From Pithys albifrons albifrons (lineage: Eukaryota > Chordata > Aves > Passeriformes > Thamnophilidae), in contig NC_092474.1 of NCBI RefSeq assembly GCF_047495875.1, positions 2,745,001 through 2,809,000 of the forward strand: a stretch of DNA of 64,000 nt. Direction: 5' to 3'. Positions 11,701 to 22,627 of this stretch are shown here, piece after piece. The position numbers were made by a program, and so were the translations under genes. The notes below the pieces were generated by a model that did not search any database, had not been told where the DNA came from, and saw only the letters and a list, made by a program, of their open reading frames with translations. The stretch's first letter is position 1. The number at the start of each line of letters is the position of its first letter.

Positions 11701-14700
11701 ATAATTAGATCAGAGGACAGAAAATTTTATACTTCAAGGTCTAGAAGAGGAGAAAACCTTCCAACTGATGCTTGAAAAGAAAGGTTAGAAAAAAGAAACA
11801 TACAGCAGAATACGAGTCTTGCCCTGAAATTTGACACTAAAAGAAGGCTGATAGTGTGGAAAATGGAGGAGGGATGCAGCATGATAATGAAGGAGCCCTT
11901 CCAAAGCATTTGGAAGTAAAACAATTCCAAGTTTTGGCCCCTGGCAGAATAGGAAGCTGATATGTATGATCCCATGGCTGTGTAGGGGTGAGAAGGTAAG
12001 GCTCAGGTCTTTGAGGAAATTCTGACTTCAGCTGCAGTGAGGGCTCCAGAGCTTCCAGCTGGCAACTTTCCTGTCTGCATAAACTGCACTGCTCTACTCA
12101 GCCTTTTCTGCCCCAAGTACTGCAAGTTTGCAGGACTTGTTTAACCTCTCCAAGGTGAAAGGCTGAAGAAAGGTGGGAGGTGTGATCTAACAGTGAACAT
12201 TGACCTAGCAATGAAGATCTGCTGCCCCAGCACAGGAGACAATGAATGGAAAAAGCCTGAAACCCTTCGTTACTGTTTTCAGAAGTTTCCTCTATTGATC
12301 TCTGCTGTTCAGCAGCAGGTTCCTCTGCAGTGGAGCAGCTCTGTGGGAAGCCCTGATCAATAGCTCAGTGCAATGGCCTGACAGTTATTTACTCATCAGC
12401 TCATTAGGGTGGGAAGGGTAGATTACACTGCTCATAATTTTGCTATTGACTGGCACGCTGCACTATGGGTTTGTTGTTGTTTTTTTGAAGCACCTTGTAA
12501 TGAAGATGCCTGAAGGAGAGGAGTAAAACCACAACCTTTTAAAATGAGAGACGCTGGTAAAAGCAGAGAAAACTTTTCCATGGCAAGACAAAAACCTTCA
12601 GCCGTGACAAAGAGCAAGTAGGAGAGGGGAAGGACATGGGCAAAATGAACATGGGTAAAATGAAAGCTGTTTATTTGCATTATATTGTGCAAATCAGAAT
12701 CTTTTCCTGTGCTGAGTGCTCATCCCTTGCTATTGACTGAGGTGGGAAGAAGTGAATTTAGTTTGAAGTCAGTGGGGTGTGACACTGAGTAGCAGATTTG
12801 TACTGACACTTGCCTGGAAGGGCTCCTGCACAGCAAAGGTATTTTAGTGAGCCTTACTCAGCAAACATCTTGCTTTCAGTCTCTGATGAATTTTACAAAC
12901 TGCTGAGGGCTCATCAAAAGGGAAGCAAGACCACTTTCACTTCCAGGACTGTCCCACTAGTAAGATCTCCCAAGAGTGGACACCAAAACCTAAAATTTTC
13001 CTGGCTCTTGGATGGACTTCACTCTCCTCAAGTGACTTGAAAGGTCCAAGAGCAGCAGAGGAAATTCAAATGAATTTTCAATGGGATGTACACACTTTTA
13101 TTTTAAAAGGTGAACATAATTACTGATTAGAACAAGTTGCTAAGTAATAGCTGAGTTTTCTTCCTCTCTCTTCAAGCCTTTGAGACATTGTGGCCTGTCT
13201 GGACAGTTTTGGTTTAGATTCAAGTGAACAGAAGTCATTTGGCCACTAAAAGGGTAACTGAATAGAATTCTGTGCCTGTGTTCTACCAGTAATTGGACAA
13301 AATAATGTCTCCTGGAATTAAACTCTATTTCCATGATGCCATTTTTCAGTGAATCTGACAAATTTTTGAGTTTAGTCACACACTGACCAGGTAGAACTGG
13401 AGGAGAACTGGCAGATATGTGGGTTAACTTTACCTCATTAATTATCAAATCTAAGTGGTGGACTGCAATTATTCCTTCATTAATTAATGATCTGAGGAGG
13501 AAAGATCCCTCATTGGCTTTGACACCTCTAGTTGTGACCTAGGAGTTGTGAGCAGAGGAACAGAAATTGGTACAAGTAAAAGTGATAATGTGACATTTCC
13601 CAGGCTACCAACGACTGAATTTGCTCTAAACGTTGAGCTTTTGCTCTAAACCAGATTAATGATTTGTGGTGTTGAAACCCCTACCTGCAAAGTCTTGTTC
13701 ACCTCCCTGACACCCTTGTGATGCAAAACATGTAGGCAAGGGCTGCATCCAGTGAGAAACCAGGGGATTGATGCACACATTTATGGACTCCAGGGAATAG
13801 GAGCCTCTTTCTTCTGCTGAGCCAGCTCGAGCAGACCTATAAACCAGGGCCTCAGTTTTCTTGATTGCTTGCCAGGTTACTGCTTTTTCAATTGCCTATA
13901 AGGGAGTGTTTTTATAATTTTGTACCTATATGATATGAGGCATTAATATTTGAGACTGACTCTCCTTGATTTGATAAGATCTTGCCTTTTTTAATCTGCT
14001 TTCTGTGTAAGTCCTCTTGGTATAAGCAAGTACATTATCTTTTGGGGAGTGACTAGAATATTGGATCCAGACAGTGCTAAATCTTTTGTGAAGCAAAGCA
14101 TTCCAAGAAGCTAAAAAACTAATTTATGAAAGCCATTCAAAAAAGCAAAAGTGTCAAGAGAAGTGTTCAGCCCTTGCATTGATTTTTTTTGCATTCTGAA
14201 CTGGGGCTTAAATTCGTTGCCTGAAAAACTGTCTCCTTTGCAACTCTCCTCCAAGGCTGTATTTTATTTTTGGTTGTAGTCTTATGAGATCTTTTCCTCT
14301 TCTGTTTTTCATTGCCAGGAAAAAACCAATTTCCCCATTGTAAGAACTAAATGGTACTAAGGGCTTTTTGTAAAGGCATTAACTACAAGTTTCACTCTCT
14401 GGATTTTGTGAAATACTGAGGTTGGCTGATTATTGCTTGCCTCGAAAGCAATCTTCCAAAATTAGAAACCTGCTACTCCAGGAGCAGTTGTAGCTCATTT
14501 TTGGAGAGCTGGATAGCAAAGATTAATAAAAATAGTCTGTGAGACATCTATCCAAGCACATCTGTAAAAAAGCAGCCTTGGTTCCATTCAGAACCATTGC
14601 GTGCAGGGATTCTTGTCTATTGGTGCACTAAGGTGTCCTGACACTTTAAAAAAGCAAAATATCCAAAGCTCTGTAGCTTCCCCAAAGGAGAAGGTGATGG

Positions 14701-15118
14701 CACGTTGTCTGGCTGGGTAGTTTTATGCTTTAACACTTGGAAATGCAAAACATCACTCGTCTTCTTCCCTTGAGGAGTGTCCTGATTGACATCACAGAAT
14801 AAATGTCAGATTCTGGGATGAGTGACATGTGAAGTTGAGGAGGTACAATCAGGGTTTAAAAAATCATCAACCTGTTTTATGAGTCCTAGTTACTCTTTGA
14901 TCCCAAGATCATCTTGCTAGGACTTATTTAAGGAAAAGAGCTTGAAAAGTAAACACAAATGGCAAGCAGGTTTATGTTTGTTAGAGAATACCTGAAGAGA
15001 ATGATGGAGAGCGTGAGTCAACAAAAGAGCAGCTGTAGGGCTGACAACAGCATGACTGTTTGTGTGGTTTGATTACCCATTGTACCTTAATTTTTGATAA
15101 AAAAATCTCTTCCTATTT

Positions 15119-15243
15119 CCCTTTTCTATTTTTTCTTTTCTTCTCTCTTCCAACAGTTAAATGGAAATGGATGCCTGGAGCTCATGGCTGAGCTGCTCTG
15201 CTTGGGGCTGGAGACATTCACTGGTGGGAAAAGCAGCACATAA
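15119..15243 (+). other. Candidate splice acceptor and short terminal exon frame
   Basis: An almost pure pyrimidine tract of more than 30 bases ends in CAACAG at 15151-15156, a very strong acceptor-like context. Reading from 15157 gives 28 codons beginning LNGNGCLELM and then TAA at 15241-15243. There is no clear donor and no canonical AATAAA soon after, so it would have to be a small terminal exon or a non-coding RNA exon. Pyrimidine tracts ending in CAG also arise by chance in AT-rich DNA, and I recognise no protein family. Confidence 0.15.
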
Positions 15244-16242
15244 ATCCAGCAGTCTGCAGCAGGAGAGTCCTTTGTGTGGTGGCCAGAATACTGGTCTCTC
15301 TACCACTTCCCCACTGATCACCCTTGCTCATTTTTCTTCTTTAGTTCAGCATGACCTTTAGTTTAAATTAATATTGTGTAATACATTCTAGAGAAGTGTC
15401 TGCTGAGTGCCAGTGCCACAGCAAATACAGTGCTTGCTCTGGGAAAGCTTCATAATTTAAGATCATCTTTGGGAGCATCAGACACTTTAATTTTTCATGG
15501 GTTCTTTGTCTCTTCTTTGGATATAAATGTGAGACAACGGCTGTAAATGCTCTAGGGTAAAATAATAGAAAATTCCAGGAAAATGTAGTTGTGAACTAAA
15601 AGCACAATGGACCAGAGACTGAGGATAACCAAAGAAGAGCAAACCTCTTGCCAGGAGCCAGCTGCTCTTGCTGGATGCATTCAGAGAGTGTGTACCAACT
15701 GCAAAATCTGAGGGCAGAGTGAGTTAAATTTAGAATCTAATCTAAATGTTGCTGCACTGCATGTGTCTGCCTGGAATAGCTGTTGTGGTGCTGACTCATG
15801 GGAGCCTTCAGACCTACACTCACCACCACTGGTGGCAATACCTGTCACCTCCAGTTCATGAGACAGAGTTCTGCCCACCTGTTCTACCCTGCCATAAGGC
15901 ATTTCTATAGCATTTGTGATCCTATTCTTAAGGACTTTTGATAAATTCCTCTTATTAGGTTCTTTCTGTCATTTCCCCTCAAATTAGAAATAAAAAGTGA
16001 TAATTTAGCACCAAAAAGTGATAGTTATTTTTGTGGCATTTTTCGGTTATCACTTTCTTTAGCTCCTGTGTTTCTGAGATGGATGTAGGTCAGCACCTCA
16101 CCACTTACTGTTATCACTGATGCCAAGGGCAAAACTTGCTTCCTGCTTACTGCCCTCCTGGGAACAATCTGGAATTTAATCTTGCTGGTGCCAGCAATGC
16201 TGCTGGATGCTGAAGGATAAAGCTGAGCAGGAGGAGGGTTTA

Positions 16243-16788
16243 TTAATGGACAATTACCAGGATGTAAAAAAGTAGGGCAATTTGTTCTGATTTAGTAAAA
16301 TTAAGCGTTAGGTTTGGGAATTGCAAGTGTTGAAGACATTCCTTTTTTTTTTTCTTTTGTAATGCAGCTGGGAAGCAATGGTGTAAGTAAAGCTCCCACT
16401 GAGCCCACTGGGGAAGGCAGGAGCTCCCTGCGCTCCTGAGTTCCAACTTCCAAGTTTGTATCTCTGGGAATGGGACTGGAAGAGGAATGTGGGCAAAATA
16501 TGAAAGGGTTAGCCCAGACAGAGACACGTTATAAATAGGAAAATATGTCTCAAGGCCCTGTGCAATATAATATTTAAGAGGAAAGCTCATTAAACTTGCC
16601 TGATAGGTCAGTGACAAGGCAGGCTGGGGATTCATTTCACTGTCATTGTTAAAGCTGGGGAGGGGAGGGAATCGAGTCTTCACTGGCAGAGTATCCAAAA
16701 CCATTTCAGGCTTACTGAGGAAACAATCTCTGATTTGTGAAACATTTGCAGCCCTTCGCACTTCCCAGAAATTCCAAAATTTGCCCAT
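16243..16788 (-). other. Long open frame of 181 codons, probably not a gene
   Basis: The minus-strand frame starts with ATG at 16788 and begins MGKFWNFWEV. It contains a lysine run (KKKKK) from an adenine tract near its middle. A frame this long is somewhat unusual in AT-rich DNA: my rough estimate is well under one expected in the window. However, it shows no domain, signal peptide or repeat that I recognise, has no supporting splice or promoter context, and lies in an otherwise gene-free region. I read it as a chance frame. It is not derived from the CR1 or LTR elements seen here. Confidence 0.12.
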
Positions 16789-19725
16789 AAAGAAACATTA
16801 TGTGTTCAAATAGAGTCCAAAAGTGTTTTTCCCCCACAGTATCAGAGAGCCAGTAAGTATTTTTTTTTCTTTTTTTAACCTTGCAAGACCTTAAAGTACT
16901 TGGAAGACCAAACTACAGGATGGAAGTGGAGTCCATTCAAAAGCTTATAAAAATAATTAAATAGAACTTTGATTTTGTTCATGTCACTCGCCGGAGTTCT
17001 TATTGCAGATGTAGAAACTGTAGAATTAAGAAAATTACATCTTGCACCTATTAACTCCATCCTGCTCCACAGGATTGCTTTTCATCCTAAGAAAAAAAAA
17101 ATTATGCTCCTCAGGACCAGAGAAGGAGTGACAAAAATGAGATCCTGGATGTGAGCATTTACTTTTGTTTAAATGTCACTCCATTCCTGGTGCAGATCAT
17201 GTGGCTAATAGACAGGAGGTCAGATCCAACTGTGCAGGAGCAAGTGCTTTCTTAGTTAAACTTTGCCTAATCTCCTTTAATGGAAGAGCTGGGCTTCTTT
17301 CAGTCAAATATGAGAATATATAGTGTTTATTGTGACCCACTCCTTTTGCTGCTAAGGGTTGTGTTAAAGAAATCCAATGTTCCCTCCTGCTTACCATGAG
17401 TGTACAAGGGAAGGAATTGATCTGTTTTTCAAGGTTCTTGAGAAGTTACTGGCTTGACAGAGGTCACATAGAGAAGAAACCACTGGCACTGCTTGCCTGG
17501 GTTATAAATAATATAAATATTTAAACTCAGGATGCAAGTATGGTTTTATTTGTAAACCTCAGACAAGAAAACCAGGCTCATTGGTCCTGCAGGTAAGTCT
17601 CTTCTTATACAGGGAAGGTGCCAGCTGGATTAGCTATCCATGGAATCCTCCACAGAGCTTGCAGAGATGCAACCTGTGCAAATGCACAACCCTTTTCTCT
17701 GTGGCATTGATGACAAGTTGCCTGAGATTTTCACACTGAAATGCCAAGTCCTTCTTGGGTTACACAGGAATCTGGTTGGGTGCAATACAGATCATCAGAC
17801 CTCTGGGCAAAAAACGAAGCATTAATTGTGTTAGAAAGTACTTCTGTCTGCACTGGAGTATTGTGTAAGTGCCTGCTGTGGAGTTTCTCTGGCTTTCCTT
17901 GAAGCATCTGTGGTTGTTGATTGAACCCCATGCAAGATTAGCTTGAATGTGTTTGTTACAAGAGGTCACAATTAGTTTTGGGTTTCTTTTCTTTGCAGAG
18001 CAGAACAGTGGGTGCTTCTGTGATTAAATGGTTTATGTACTTTAATGGGACATAATAAAATCCAAAATTTGGGATGCTTTGCCAAGCCTCAGGTCTTCAT
18101 TCTGCTTCGTATGTGATACTGGAAGATCTTGGGTCACATAAATTGATTCAGACCCAATATTTCATTTTTTTCTCTCTTTGCTTCTGTTTCATGCACATGT
18201 GTTGTTGTACACCTTGGCCACCTTCTTTTCTAAAATGAACCAGCTCTGTGCAATGTGAGGTGTTTTCTTTGTTGCTTCATGTCTTTTCACCTTTGCAGAA
18301 ACTCAGAGTTATTATCAAGTATCACATCACAGAAAGTGTAATTATTTGCTGGACTTTCCTCCCCTTCCTCTCTTGTCCCATGGCTGTAATTTTACCCGAG
18401 TCTTTCTGTTCTTGAATGTTTTGCTTCACAAATTGTCACAGCAAATGATCACAAAAGCAAAAAGTCTTGGTGCTTTTTTTATGTGATACCAGTGCTGAAA
18501 ACCACCATGAAACAACAGGGTGGTTGTGCAAAGCCTGTATGAATATAACAACTGCAGGCAGGCCAGGACATCAAAGGGTCACACAGGCCCAGATCTTTAG
18601 AGATACTTCTCTAGGAACTATAATCCTATTATAGTTTGCAACTTCATACTTAGCATTGTTTTTAAGGTTTCTTGAGAAACTTCTTTAATGTGGAAGGTGA
18701 TTCACATTTGGAGACAAACTGTGACATGTAAAAATGTGTATTACTCACATTTTGTGACAGCACAACTGATTAAAAAAAACTCCCACCGAACTTGTGAAAT
18801 GTGTTTTCCAGATCAAACATTAGTTTTTGCATCTGAACCAGCAGAAAATCAATCACTGTAGCTGCCAGGGAAGATGTGATTTATAAATGTAGATGGAAGA
18901 GTGAGAGTGAAAGAAAACATGTCTCTAAACTCTGCAAAAACTCCTTTTGCTGGCATAGCCTGCTTTGTTTTAAAGGCATAACCGAAATTCACAACTCAAC
19001 ACAGAATTCCATATGGGAGATAAAGCTGTTACAAGAAAAGTTATGGAAATAGCCCACAGTACAGGAGACCAGAACCAACCCACTTTCCAAGTGCTTTGTT
19101 TCTGGATTATCTCATGGACTGAAACCATGCAGGCAGTGCCTTTTAAACTTGCTAAATTATCTGTTATAATTAATTAGATCTGGTGACTTCCTTGCCCTTG
19201 GATAGGACAGCACATGTTTGGGTCAGGTAAGGACCTGGCTTGTACCAAGGTCATCTTTCCTTCCTCATGCTCTGCTGACTCCAGACCATTTTTACAGTTC
19301 TGAAATTGTTTCAATTAGCAGCTTCTGTCAGGCTTGTGCCTCATTAGGCTTCATGACCCATTGTCTGGGAGCACTGCCCTGGATTGCATCCCTTGGAGAG
19401 CAAAACTTTCCCCAAATTTTATGCATTTTGATACAGAGTTCTCTTAAAATACCACTCCTGTTTCATTTTCTAAATCAAAACACAAACTAGAGATATTTTT
19501 CCAAATCACAATGTTGAGGATGTCAGAAAAACTCTTTGTTTTACAGGAGGTATCCAGTAATCAACACACTGTACAAAGCAGAACTAGCAGGGGGATAGCA
19601 GGTCAAACTTCCAGCTCCATCTGTCACAATTCCTGCAATTATTTGAAATGAAAGCTCCTTTAAATGTAACAGGGCATGTGCTTTCCCCTATTCTTTGATA
19701 TTAAACTGAAAATTTCCAAACCATT

Positions 19726-20358
19726 TGTTATGGGTTTAGCCAGGTGGGCCTAAATTTAGGTTTTAAAGTTCAGCTAGACCTGGGAATTGTCAGCTGACTT
19801 GAGCTGGGCTGAGCTAGCTAACAGCTGACTTCTTCTAGCCAATAATATTGTATTCCATACCATATTGCATCATCTCAAAAGGGGTAAGAGCTGGTGTGTG
19901 GGTGTGGCTTGGGCAGTTGCTTCACAGCTGTGGTCCCAGCAAGACACTCTGCTGTCCCAGGAGGAATGGGGAGGCCCAAGCCCAGAGCGCCGGCTTAACA
20001 TCATGTTATCTGAGGGAAGTAAAATATTTGTTCCTAGCTTTTCTCTCTGCTTAAGTCTGTCTCTGAAGAACCAACTTCTCTAGAATGATTTGTAGTTAAA
20101 ATGGTAGAATTTGTGTTTACTGGGAAGTGGGAAGTTATTTCTTGTTATACATGACTTGTGTAAGTGTGTGTTACATTGTAGTTTCCTCTTAATTTTCTCT
20201 TTTCTGTATAAATACATGTAGTTAGTTTCAGCATAGACCTGGCTTTTGAGTTTTTTTTCCTCTCTCCCTCTTCTTTTTCCCTTGGCTGGTTGGGGGGAGG
20301 AGGAACCCTTTTCACTCTGTCCTGGACAGTTGGCGTTTTGCCAGCTCAACCCAGGACA
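19726..20358 (+). mobile_element. Solo LTR 1 of an endogenous retrovirus (ERVL-like)
   Basis: The element is 633 bp long, starts TGTTATGGGTTTAG and ends CTCAACCCAGGACA, so its ends form the imperfect inverted TG...CA pair expected of LTRs. A perfect 5-bp duplication, CCATT, flanks it at 19721-19725 and 20359-20363. There is no internal proviral sequence or second LTR, so this is a solo LTR left by recombination between two LTRs. In the family, 5-bp duplications fit ERVL-type elements better than the 6-bp ones of ERVK. A CCAAT box lies at 19839-19843, TATAAATA at 20207-20214, and CAGCTGACTT occurs twice, at 19791-19800 and 19822-19831. Plus orientation is inferred from the order of these motifs and the T-rich 3' part. 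The short open frames inside are chance. Confidence 0.9.
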
Positions 20359-20363
20359 CCATT

Positions 20364-20695
20364 AGTCCTTGGAGAATTTTTAATATCTTGAAAGCAAATA
20401 TCAGAGAGGCTTTATGTGCTGTATCTAAAAAGACAGTGGATGTGTGTGCACGGAAACAATTCTTGCATTAGTATTTTAGAACATTGAACTGTTCCAACTT
20501 GATAGACTGTACAGTTTATTAAAGATAAATAATCCATGCACTAAACAGTTTCTATCTACTGATGACCATGGTGCACAATAAGGATCTCTGCAGTAGTTTA
20601 TTTGCAACAGGAAAAGTTCACGACAAAAGTTTCTTCTGAGGTCAATGAGGAGGACTTTCAGATTCCATATGGGTTATTTAGTTAGTCAGTTAAAT
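20364..20695. other. Unassigned spacer between LTR 1 and the 5S-derived element
   Basis: About 330 bp of AT-rich sequence. I see no gene, repeat or regulatory signature in it. Confidence 0.6.
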
Positions 20696-20802
20696 GCCTC
20701 CCTGACATCTGATCCCATCAGATCTCGGAAGCTCAGCAGGGTCAGCCCCGGATTAGTACTTGGATGGGAGACCTGCTGGGAAATGCCGGGGGCTGTAGGT
20801 TC
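20696..20802 (+). pseudogene. 5S rRNA-derived head (not a functional 5S gene)
   Basis: The sequence matches vertebrate 5S rRNA through most of its length, including GATCTCGGAAG, AGCAGGGTC, TTAGTACTTGGATGGGAGACC and GCTGTAGG in the right order and spacing. The internal RNA polymerase III promoter is well kept: an A-box-like stretch at 20729-20742 with one change from the standard form, and the intermediate element and start of box C at 20761-20773. It is about 107 nt rather than about 120, because about 12-16 nt near the 5' end are missing, and it has several substitutions. No T-run terminator follows; the sequence continues into an unrelated GC-rich domain. It is therefore a 5S-derived promoter head or pseudogene, not a ribosomal RNA gene. 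5S-headed SINEs are known in fish, squamates and older amniote families. Confidence 0.88.
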
Positions 20803-20803
20803 T

Positions 20804-20868
20804 AGTCCTGAGGAACTTCACTGGCACTGTCCAAGCTCGCTCGGCCGTGGCAGATGAACCTCAGGACT
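20804..20868 (+). ncRNA. 10-bp hairpin directly after the 5S head
   Basis: AGTCCTGAGG (20804-20813) and CCTCAGGACT (20859-20868) are perfectly complementary across a 45-nt GC-rich loop holding CTCGCTCGGCCG. It begins two bases after the end of 5S similarity. In a transcript this would fold as a separate stem, which suggests a structured RNA domain in the SINE body. The pairing is seen in the sequence; any role is inferred. Confidence 0.5.
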
Positions 20869-21068
20869 TAAACGGTGGGGCCAGTTCTGCGCATGCTGAG
20901 CCTCACCTAAAATCCACTGTGCAGGCTGGAAGGACCCACCCATGTGGGGACAGCCCTGCCCAAATCTTCGTTCTCGAAGACGAGCCCACACTCACTTCCA
21001 GAAATACAGTTTGAGAAGAAAGTACCCACTAAAGTAATAATAGATGAACACTTACAGGCTCCCTGACA

Positions 21069-22309
21069 GTAAATGCATAAAAGCCAGTGCTTAAAGAACA
21101 GACTTAATTTAAAGCAATCAGTATTAAGCATTCCTTGACAAAGGGCCAGATTTTCTAGCCCACTAAGTTCACTCATGTCATAGAAAACTTAAAGTGTCCA
21201 TAAACAATAGCACTAGCACTGGCTCTTACACTGGGCACTCATCATACATGTTGCCAGGGTCAGGATCATATGGAGCAGGACTCCAACCCATCATTACCTT
21301 CCCTTTCTTCCCCAGGCAGCTGGCAGTTCCTCTTGTGCCAAGTTCAGCAGGCAGTGGACTATTGGAGAGCACCACCTCTCCTCTCTGCTTAAACACAATA
21401 TGCAATGAAGCAGCTAATCTTGCCCTGCTTGGTTGGCAGCTGGCTCAAGGAGCAACACCTCAGGCCTCTTGGGGTGGCTTTTTCTAACAAAGGATGGGGA
21501 CAGGATAGGAAAACTAATCATGGTTTTGGTTGGTTTGGGATTTTTTAATATCATGCTCATTATATGCTTCATGTATTTTGATGTCTGGCTGTTGTTTTGA
21601 TGTCTAAAATTTTATTGAGGATGATTTGAATAGTCCAGATTCTCACAACTGGAAAATACCACCCTGTAGCACATCAGAAACAAGAAACCATTCCAGCAGT
21701 GATTACCTGGCTGGAATATAAGGCTGCTCAAGTATTATCTTTCTGCTGTTTCCCAGATAAGTAGATGCCTTTTTAACCAGACTCATGTGCACAATCAAAA
21801 TGTTCTTGACACACTCCATCGCTGGTTTATGGATGTGATAGCTGGGACTTTGCAAAGTCTCTGAACACATGGAGGGATTTGAGCTCTATGGTATATCATC
21901 TTCTCCTTCCACCTGTTCATGCAACTGCATTCCGTTTTATTTTAATTAAAATCTCGCAGATGTTTCATTAGGGTTGATCCAAACAATAAGAATGTAAGTT
22001 TCTCTGCAAAACAAGACCAAAGTAAACTGCAGCATCTTGTGCTCCTGTCACCTGGCTCAGAAGGTTATTTTTGGCCATAACACAGATTATATGTCTAGAA
22101 ATTGGTAGATTGCAGAGATTTTATTCATGACAGCTGGTTAACACCTCATGACTAACTTCCCATAACCATTAACAGAACAGCAGAACGTTCACCTCTGCTG
22201 AAGAGACCCAGCACAGCTTGCAGGCATACTGTTAACTCTGTTAAATCACTGCATCACAAACCCAAATTCTTCCCCACATCATTATTTAGCTTGATCTGAG
22301 AAATAAATA
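21069..22309. other. Unassigned non-coding stretch
   Basis: No gene or element is recognised. One plus-strand frame of 97 codons at 21194-21487 has no family signature and looks like chance. The stretch ends at the 3' end of CR1 copy 2. Confidence 0.55.
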
Positions 22310-22627
22310 ATCATAGAATCATAGAATTGATTGGGTTGGAAAAGACCTCCCAGATCATCAAGTCCAACCCTTGGTCCAACTCCAGTCCCTTTACCAGATC
22401 ATGGCACTCAGTGCCACGGCCAATCTGCGTTTAAAAATCTCCAGGGATGGGGAATCCACCCCCTCTCTGGGCAGCCCATTCCAATGCCTGAGCACTCTCT
22501 CTGCAAAGAATTTTTTTCTGATCTCCAACTTAAATTTCCCCTGGCAGAGCTTGAGCCCATCGTGCCCCCTTGTCCTATTGCTGAGTGCCTGGGAGAAGAG
22601 ACCAGTCCCCACCTGGCTATAACTTCC
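22310..22627 (-). mobile_element. CR1 LINE copy 2, 5'-truncated
   Basis: A minus-strand CR1 fragment of about 318 bp. The plus strand begins with the ATCATAGAATCATAG terminal-repeat complement, then the conserved 3' UTR, then the antisense of the ORF2 C-terminus. The minus-strand frame at 22612-22391 ends in the same ALSAMIW as copy 1. Similarity to copy 1 stops around 22627, which marks the truncation point. It keeps only the extreme C-terminus and 3' UTR, so it has no activity. It is nearly identical to copy 3 over their shared part. Confidence 0.95.

Larger units (their letters stand above)
3602..19720. other. Unassigned non-coding stretch with scattered low-complexity tracts
   Basis: About 16 kb without a recognisable gene or transposon. 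It holds a T/G-rich tract near 6.7 kb, an imperfect hairpin at 8749-8778, a strong polypyrimidine tract with CAG at 15.12-15.156 kb, and a 181-codon minus-strand frame at 16243-16788, each listed separately. The other open frames are 60-138 codons, overlap each other on both strands, and show no family signature. Confidence 0.55.
20696..20990 (+). mobile_element. Candidate 5S-headed SINE
   Basis: A 5S-like head (to 20802) is joined to about 190 bp of non-5S sequence that is GC-rich and keeps CpG dinucleotides. I count 11 CpG in the whole element, although the surroundings are CpG-poor. The second domain begins with a perfect 10-bp inverted repeat, AGTCCTGAGG at 20804-20813 and CCTCAGGACT at 20859-20868. 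It ends near a stem-loop, TCTTCG-TTCT-CGAAGA, at 20965-20980. There is no TTTT inside, as expected of an element transcribed by RNA polymerase III. The composite layout, promoter head plus structured body plus possible LINE-recognition tail, is that of a SINE. The 3' limit is uncertain: the compositional change suggests about 20990, but a possible target duplication would put it at 21058. I do not recognise the 3' domain as CR1. Confidence 0.6.

Noticed and set aside
20696..20802. A working 5S rRNA gene
   Set aside because: About 12-16 nt are missing near the 5' end, there are several substitutions, and no T-run terminator follows. The sequence runs into an unrelated domain instead.
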